64,000 nt of DNA from Ficedula albicollis (taxonomy: Eukaryota > Chordata > Aves > Passeriformes > Muscicapidae). The stretch spans positions 10,328,746-10,392,745 of the forward strand of contig NC_021686.1 in NCBI RefSeq assembly GCF_000247815.1, in the 5' to 3' direction. Below are positions 9,286 through 64,000 of the stretch, piece after piece. The notes under the pieces were generated by a model. The model had not been told where the DNA came from and did not search any database. It was given only the letters and a program-made list of their open reading frames with translations. A program made the position numbers and the translations under genes. Every line of letters starts with the position of its first letter. The stretch's first letter is position 1.

Positions 9286-9905
9286 CCAGGATGGTTTGGT
9301 TTGGAAGGAATCTTAAAGATGATCACATTCCACCCCCCTGCCACGGGCAGGGACACCTTCCACTATCACAGGCTCCAAGCCCTGTCCAACCTGGCCTTGG
9401 ACACTTCCTGGGATCCAGGGGCAGCCACAGCTTCTCTGGGAATTTGTGCCAGGGCCTCACCACCCTGTCCCTGCCACGGGCAGGGACACCTTCCACTATC
9501 ACAGGCTCCAAGCCCTGTCCAACCTGGCCTTGGACACTTCCTGGGATCCAGGGGCAGCCACAGCTTCTCTGGGAATTTGTGCCAGGGCCTCACCACCCTG
9601 TCAGGGAACAATTCCTTCCTAATATCCCATCTAACCCTGCCCTTCGGCAGTGGGAAGCCATTCCCTGTGTCCTGTTACCCTGTGTCCTTGTCCCCAGTCC
9701 CTCTCCAGCTCTCCTGGAGCCCCTTTAGGCTCTGGAAGGGGCTCTGAGGTTTCCCCAGAGCCTTCTCTCCTGCGGTTGAACATCCCCACTGTCCCAGCCT
9801 GGCTCCATGGCACAGGGGCTGCAGCCCTGGAGCAGCTCTGGACTCACTGCACAGCTCCACACCCTGTTCATGCCAGGGGCTCCAGAGATGGAAGCAGAGC
9901 TCCAG
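9286..9905 (-). mobile_element. CR1 LINE fragment with internal duplication
   Basis: Longest CR1 piece in the window, in reverse orientation. It runs from aggatggtttggtttggaag through cctggccttggacacttcct, ggaacaattccttcctaata and ttgaacatccccactgtccc to ggagcagctctggactcact. It is 5'-truncated, with no intact reverse transcriptase. A 133-bp segment is tandemly duplicated inside it. Confidence 0.88.
9338..9603. repeat. 133-bp tandem duplication inside CR1
   Basis: The segment starting ctgccacgggcagggacacc at 9338 recurs at 9471. The two copies appear identical over about 130 bases, so the duplication is far younger than the CR1 insertion. Confidence 0.92.
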
Positions 9906-11149
9906 GTGAAGGGTTTTGCACTCACCTTGGGGCAGCACCAGCACATCCTCCCCTGGCACCAGGGCTGGCAATGCCCCCATTGCACTTCCCAGCAAGGACA
10001 GGGAATTCAGGAGAAGGAAAACCCTCAGGAACAGCCAGTGCCTCACCAGGCTGTCCTTTTCCAGCAGGGAGCTCCTGGGGACACATGGATCCAGTCCAGC
10101 TCTGGTGCCCTACAGACCTGCAAGTGTCACATCCAGAAACCCCTGGTCATGGTATTTATACAAAGAGATTCAGAATCTTATTTAAAAACAGGACAGAATT
10201 AAGTGAACACGTGCCACCAGTGTTGAAATTAGGGCATCCCTGGAGGATCAAGAGGCATCAATTATTCAAATGAGAAGGATTTTAGGGCCATGACTGTTCC
10301 AGTGAGAGCAGGAGCTCACCCCCTGTGACACCAGCAGCTCCTGTCCCAGCTGGCTCAGGAGGCCGCTCACACCCAGGCAAAGCCAGGGCTGGGACAGGGC
10401 TGCTCCTCCTGTCACCATGAGGTGACAGGAGGTCTCAAAAATTGGGGAAAACACTCATCAGAAGCCAAGTCCTTCCCAGACACAAGAGGAGAGCATTCCT
10501 CACCCTCCCCTCCTTATGGGAATGTAAGTACAATTATCAGCAGAGAAAAGGCAACACAGAGCAACTTAAACAAATTACAAAAAATAACAAACACCCCTAG
10601 CTGGAGACCAAGAGGATTCAATGGATTTGGCATCACATTTTACAGGCACTGGCCAGCAGCTCCAAAGGATCGTACCTGGAGACATCAGTTCCAATATTGG
10701 AAGGACACTATGGACAGGACACCAGCAGTTCCAGATGGGATGAGTCAAACCACACGGAATTAGGGCCACTGATTCTGAGCAAGAGCCCCTGCCCAGGGTT
10801 TAACCAATTCTCACATTTCTGCTTTTTCCATCAGGCACCAGCATCATGCAAAGCTTTGTGTCTGCTCGAGGGACATGAAAATGTAGCTAAAACCACTTTC
10901 TGGCTATTTTTGTGTCCCTGTAGAGCTGTGCTCACTGCTGGCAGGTAACAGAACACACCCCACCACCAGCCTGCATTGCTGCAGCAGCCTTTGTTTCCAG
11001 TCATTTCTGCAAATGCCTCCTCCCAACAGATCCAGCTGTGCCGATAGAAAATGTACCTGCTAACAAACAGGCCAAGCCCAAACTGCTCCCCCGGCTGAGG
11101 AGCTGGCTCTGGTGGGGGATGCAGCCTGGCACTGCTCAGAGTCAGCACA
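9906..11149. other. Intergenic region between TNFRSF13B and the CpG-rich block
   Basis: No gene, RNA or repeat was recognised with confidence. The first part may contain the far end of the CR1 copy. Short open frames on both strands lack domain features. Confidence 0.4.
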
Positions 11150-12200
11150 TCAGGGACGTTTTGCTTCGCGCTCCCTTCGGCTGCTCCGTGGCCGGCGTTT
11201 TCCTACAGGCGATGTTGAGGGAGTTCCACGGAGAGATAATTCAGTGCATGAATTCAGCTGCCTGAAGGGATGGAAAGGGAGAAAAGGCTGTGTTTGAGAG
11301 AAAGCAGCATGAGAGGCAGCTCTGCTCGTACGGCAGCAGCTGCTCTTCCATTTTTATAGGAAAAGGGAAAACGCTGTCCCCTCCTCTCGCAGCCGGCAGG
11401 GATTTATTGCTGCTGGAAACAGAACCTGGGGTGGTTCGGGCAGGGAAACGGGGGGTGCGGTGGCAGGCGGGAGAGAGGGGAAGGAAAGAATAATAAAGCT
11501 TTTAATACCCCAGAAATTCTGCTTTTGAAACCAGAAAGAGAGCTTTGAAAGCTACCCCCGAGAACCATCTGCGCCGGTGCAGCCGCACAGAGCAGAACCC
11601 TCTCCACCAGATGGGCGGGGAGGAGAAATTAAGGGTGATTTATACGGCTGCCTCGTCCCTAAACAATTTGTTCCCGAAGGCTTAACAAAGCCGGCTGCAG
11701 CAGCTCCGCCGGCTGAGCGTGTGCGGTGGAAAACAGAATTCATTAAAAGGGCAGCCAAAGGCTCAGACCTCGGCACCACAAAACGAAGGCACCGCCGGAG
11801 TCATCCTCATCCTCATCCTCATCCTCATCCTCATCCTCATCCTCACCCTCGTCCCGGGTGCCTGCCGCGCGGTGGCAGCGCTCCTCCAGCCGGGAATGCC
11901 AATGCAGCAGCGCTGGGAGTGACGAGAGCCCGGTTCCTCCGCAAGCCTGCTGCATTATTAAAAAGCAGCAGAAAGCGTCGCACGGCATCCGCACGGAGCC
12001 GTGCTGGGCTCAGGGGGAGGGAGGGGCCCCTCTCTCAGCTCCCAGCCATCGCAGGAAGGCTCGGGTTAAACCGGGCGGCACCGAGTACCAATGGAAGCTG
12101 TCCCGGTGCGATGCGTTACACGGGTAGGGAAGGCGATGGCCTCGGCAGCACCACACCCAACCCTCCTCGAGATGCTTCAACTCGTCCTTTCCTCCTCCCT
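11150..12200. promoter_or_regulatory. CpG-island-like segment
   Basis: CpG dinucleotides are dense here (I counted roughly 45 in the 640 bp from 11560), while surrounding DNA has very few. GC content is also high. Neither end of a recognised gene lies here: TACI ends near 8.4 kb and the USP22 stop is at 14.1 kb. In vertebrates such islands usually mark promoters, so an unannotated or non-coding transcript is possible, but no exon could be supported. Confidence 0.5.
11801..11848 (+). repeat. TCATCC hexanucleotide microsatellite
   Basis: Seven perfect TCATCC units (11801-11842) followed by one variant (TCACCC). The array lies inside the CpG-rich segment. It would encode His-Pro repeats on the + strand or Asp-Glu repeats on the - strand if translated, for which there is no evidence. 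Confidence 0.95.
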
Positions 12201-12481
12201 GCCCTGGCACAGATGTACAAAACCTCCTCGTACTGTTGCAGTCTGTGTGCAAATCAAAAGAATTTAATCGTCCTGCTGTTCAGCTGCTCATGTAAGATGC
12301 TCATTTAAAACCAAGCACACTCAATTCCCTCATTTTGCTGTTTTTCGGTTTATCTCGGGCAGGTTAAACAGCTGTACCTTCTTCCTAGAGCACAGAACTA
12401 AAGGCACAGATCCTTCCCTGCCTTTCCACACTGGCAAAGCCGAGGAATGGCTGGCTGGGGATTTATGCAGAGGTTGAAGAT

Positions 12482-12625
12482 CAGAGAAGCTGTGGCTGCC
12501 CCTGGATCCCTGGAAGTGTCCAGGGCCAGGCTGGATGGGGCTGGGAGCAGCCTGGGCTAGTGGAAGGTGTCCCTGCCATGGAACAAGATGGTCCTGTAAG
12601 TCCAACCCAAGCCATTCTGTGACTT
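12482..12625 (+). mobile_element. CR1 LINE 3' fragment
   Basis: CR1 tail in + orientation: ccctggaagtgtccagggcc, tggaaggtgtccctgccatg and the terminal caagccattctgtgactt. It is severely 5'-truncated. If the USP22 3' UTR reaches this far, the element would be transcribed antisense within it. Confidence 0.85.
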
Positions 12626-13554
12626 GTGACGTGACACCAACTTACACAGTGCCCAATTGACACTTCACCCTCTCCACAAGGGAGAACAAAGATATTTTTG
12701 CTCCTCCAGCTCTGTTGGGAAGGCTTCCTCTCCCAGGCTGCGATTCCACCCCCAGCCCAAGCTCCTGAGAGCAAGATCCAGCACGAGCAGCTCCTGCTGG
12801 TGCCTCCCCACAGCGATGGAGGGGGAGGAAAGGCCCCAGAGCTGCGAGCTGAGAACACCAACACACAGGCTGTGGCACTGCAAGAGGAGAAGAGCACGTG
12901 AAGAGTTAATCCATGTGGGAGGATACAAGGAGCCAATACCAGCCTAGCACATACCAGGAAAATGTGTTGTTTACTGAGAGCACTGCAGAAGGGCTCAATA
13001 GCAGCAGATCCATCGCTCAAAGCTGCCCCGGCAGCGACCGTTCCCAACAGATGGTACATTTTTCACCACTGAGGTTCTCTCAAGTGTCAGATATATATAA
13101 ATCCACCTTTGGAAGGCAGCAGGGGGAATAAAAAAAAAAAAAAAAACCAAACCAAAACCAGCAACAACAAAACAAGCGCTTTTGAGAAATTCAAACTTAT
13201 TCACAAGATTTTTAAAAAACCCAACAAAACAAAACAAAATCAAAAAGAACCAAGACCACTCTTACAGTATAAACACGCCAATTCATTCATTTTTACTGAT
13301 GGTTGCATTTATGAATTTCATTCTCGTGAAAAAAGGGAATAAAAGGAAAAAAATTAAGAAAATAGCTATTTATAGAAAACAAAACAAAAAAAGGGCTCAA
13401 ACAACAGAATCTGTGCTGATACTTTTGGATGAGCAGTCCGATGGCATTGAACATTACCTGTGCAAGCAGGCATGCTTGAAAACCTGTCTGAGTACTGCAG
13501 CTTCAGTTCCACAATCCAGGATTTCTTTTATGGTTGTTGGAAAAAAAAGAGCCT
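12626..13554. other. Intergenic or distal USP22 3' UTR
   Basis: No coding exon was recognised. Human USP22 has a long 3' UTR of several kilobases, so part of this stretch may belong to the minus-strand USP22 transcript. The poly(A)/CAAAA tract lies in it. Confidence 0.35.
13128..13260 (+). repeat. Poly(A) and CAAAA-rich low-complexity tract
   Basis: A run of about 17 A residues (13130-13146) is followed by accaaaccaaaaccagc and aacaaaacaaaacaaaat words. It could be the tail of an old retroelement insertion or simple-sequence drift. Confidence 0.75.
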
Positions 13555-14124
13555 AATAGTTTCATACTGTATTTATTTAATAACTAAAATTCACAAATAA
13601 AAAGATACTTGCAAAGTCCTTTAGTTGTCTCATCCCCTCCTCCTCCACTCTACTGCTTTCAGACCCATATGCATAAAAAAATGGGTTTGGATTTTTACTT
13701 TTAACTGTTATATGATTGGTCGTTGGAGCTGAAGCACCGAATGGAGAAGATGCTTTATGGAGATGAGGGTAGAATCCTTTGCCTTCCCACACACATTTTG
13801 GAGGAACACAGGAGATGTACCAGTGCCCGGACTCCTCTGCTCCCATTTCCCCCACCCAGAGCATTCCTTTCATTTTATATTTCCTCTGTTAAGTGACTGA
13901 CTGCAGCCTCTTTTCCCCCTTTCTGTCCTCGTGGGACTGCACACACGTTGGACATTGTTCATTTCTCACTCTCCAGGCTATGAGTCAGTGTCAAGTAGGT
14001 CCTGTTACAGCTCAGTGCGAGTTGGTTTGTAATGGGTCTTTTCATTTCAGGTAGGTTTGTGTGTCGATTCAGAAGGCTTGTGTTATTTCTTCCTTGTTTA
14101 CATCTGACAAGCTGCTGGATAAGG
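13555..14124 (-). other. USP22: USP22 3' UTR (predicted, proximal form)
   Basis: Minus-strand sequence after the USP22 stop codon, up to an AATAAA hexamer complementary to 13572-13577. That gives a proximal 3' UTR of about 0.57 kb. Further minus-strand hexamers (AATAAA complementary to 11403-11408, ATTAAA near 12257) could support much longer forms, closer to the human length. Confidence 0.45.
13572..13577 (-). terminator. Candidate polyadenylation signal of USP22
   Basis: AATAAA on the minus strand (TTTATT on the plus strand), about 550 bases after the stop codon. An overlapping ATTAAA lies beside it. The call rests on the hexamer only. Confidence 0.35.
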
Positions 14125-62581
<48,457 letters not shown>

Positions 62582-64000
62582 CTGCAAAACAGAAGGGAAG
62601 TTGGGGAGGAGGAAAAAAGATGTGAGTTCATAAACCAGAAGGCATTTTAAAGTAGGCTTCCAAGTCAGGCACTTCTTCTTCCAAGCAGTCCACAAAGCAA
62701 GAAAAATCTGTACCTTAGAATCTGGAAGGGGAAAAAAAAAAAAAAAGAGAAAAACGCAGACATTTTTCCAGTTTCAGTGTGAGTTATTCAGTTGCTTCTG
62801 GCACAGCAAGAAAACTGTGCAGGACAACAAAGCATCAGCTGCCTTCAAGCTGTCTGTAATCCACAATTTACCTTTCAGACACCTCAGTAACCCAGAGGCG
62901 TCAGGACAGTGACTGACTACAACACACACACAACCAGCCCTGTAAGAGCTGATACATGAGTTTCAAGTATCCTAAGACTTAAGTAATTTCTCTTCAAGGC
63001 CATTAAAATATTCAGAAAGCACCTAGTTAAAATCCAAATGAAGGCTCAAACAGAAGACAGCACTGCAAATTCAAAGCTATTTCTCCAGGGGAAAAGTTTT
63101 CCAGGGTAGTTTATTCCACAGGTTACTTCTGTCTCAATTTTTCATTTCACACACCCTTTCAGAACAAACAAATGAACACTGACCAATGTTAAAAATATTT
63201 TTCTTGCACAACCTTAAACAAAAGAAAGCCAAGAAACAAAATAAACTGAGAAATGTCATTTTACTCCAACTGCACTTTTTCCACAGAAGAAGTGCAAAGT
63301 AATCATAGTAAACTGCTGATTTTCAGTATACAGATATGAAAAAAAGTCACGATCACAGAAAAGTGAAAAATCAGTGGGCACTAACAAATCTTACTAAAAC
63401 ACAATCTGCACCAGCAAACAGCTAAGAAACGCATCACCCTTCTCCCTCAAGTGTAGAGCTTTCATTTACTTTATTTTTTAATTCCTTTTATTTTCAGAAA
63501 ACTAGCATTGTTAGAATAGTCTTACTGCAATGGAAACTTGTTTTAAACACAGGAAGCCATTACCACATTAGGTGGCCTGCAAGGAACAGCACTGAATTAC
63601 TGTGAAGTGCTCAATAAGCCAAACCACATGCCAGGCAGCAGGAATTCTGCCATGGATCTCAGCAGGCAAACACAGGTGAAGTGTCTGTACTGCCCTGTTA
63701 GAGGGGCAGTGCTTGGGGTGAGGTTTTTTGGTTAAGTTCCTTTTCAACCCTATTTTCTCCATCCTTGACAGCCTCTACCCCACCCCCTTACAACCTGCTG
63801 TCCCTCTCCTTTAGTCCACTGCAAGGGTTTTTTTTCCTCCTTCCTCTCTTTTAAAATTCCTTTTTCAATTATTATGTCAATTGTTTGTTACTTCTCCTAT
63901 TATTCAATAAACCCTATTACTTTAAACAGTTTTTTATCTCGCTGATGTGCTCCATTTTTCTGTTTGCCTGTTTGGACCACACTCTGTGGAAGTGGATAAG
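62582..64000 (-). other. USP22 intron 2 (partial)
   Basis: The minus-strand sequence upstream of exon 3 up to the window edge. The remaining ZnF-UBP exon (human CHVCG...HLNRLH region) was searched for in the minus-strand frames and is absent, so exon 2 lies further right. A 300-400 bp block at the far edge has a weak LTR-like look (see findings). Confidence 0.8.

Noticed and set aside
9123..9747. Repeated open frames of 148-201 codons
   Set aside because: They translate the antisense strand of a truncated CR1 element and its 133-bp duplication.
11492..11497. AATAAA on the + strand as the TACI poly(A) signal
   Set aside because: It is about 4 kb past the stop codon, and an earlier hexamer at 8408 is more plausible.
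11577..12308. 243-codon + strand open frame with His-Pro repeat
   Set aside because: It runs through a CpG-rich block and a hexamer microsatellite, has no recognisable domain, and ends in low-complexity residues. High GC content explains the missing stops.
63568..63762. Minus-strand frame checked as USP22 exon 2
   Set aside because: It lacks the expected zinc-finger cysteines and the C-x-x-C/HLNRLH pattern. Exon 2 must lie outside the window.

Overview
The window looks like bird nuclear DNA (possibly another archosaur or turtle). It has two vertebrate multi-exon genes placed tail to tail, several CR1-type LINE fragments with the avian 3' end signature, and a sharp change from a GC-rich left end to a long AT-rich intronic right part. 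No prokaryotic features, CRISPR arrays, tRNA or rRNA genes were recognised.

Positions 1-3.4 kb are GC-rich intergenic DNA with short tandem duplications, two CR1 remnants and a 48-bp minisatellite. Positions 3.4-8.4 kb hold TNFRSF13B (TACI) on the + strand. It has five coding exons with canonical splice sites and compatible phases, giving a 268-residue type III receptor with two BAFF/APRIL-type cysteine-rich domains, one membrane helix and the conserved cytoplasmic tail block. The four exons that carry domains are secure. The first exon (with a TATA box and a kappa-B match upstream) is a phase-compatible prediction.

Positions 8.5-13.5 kb lie between the two genes. They hold a C/T-rich low-complexity block, a CR1 copy with a perfect internal 133-bp tandem duplication, an orphan CpG-island-like segment (about 11.15-12.2 kb) with a TCATCC hexamer array, and another CR1 fragment.

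Positions 14.1-62.6 kb are the minus-strand gene USP22, the ubiquitin hydrolase of the SAGA deubiquitinase module. Eleven coding exons, equivalent to exons 3-13 of the 13-exon human gene, were placed to the base. Phases match at every junction, and they give the last 423 residues, including the end of the ZnF-UBP domain and the whole catalytic USP domain. Exons 1-2 and the promoter lie beyond position 64000. The largest intron here is 18.3 kb.

The most interesting observation is a possible extra 45-nt exon of USP22 (61866-61910). It has strong splice sites and the right phase to insert 15 residues between the ZnF-UBP and catalytic domains without breaking the frame. TACI acts at the B-cell surface and USP22 in nuclear chromatin, so no shared pathway is implied. 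I saw no sign of an unknown multi-gene system.
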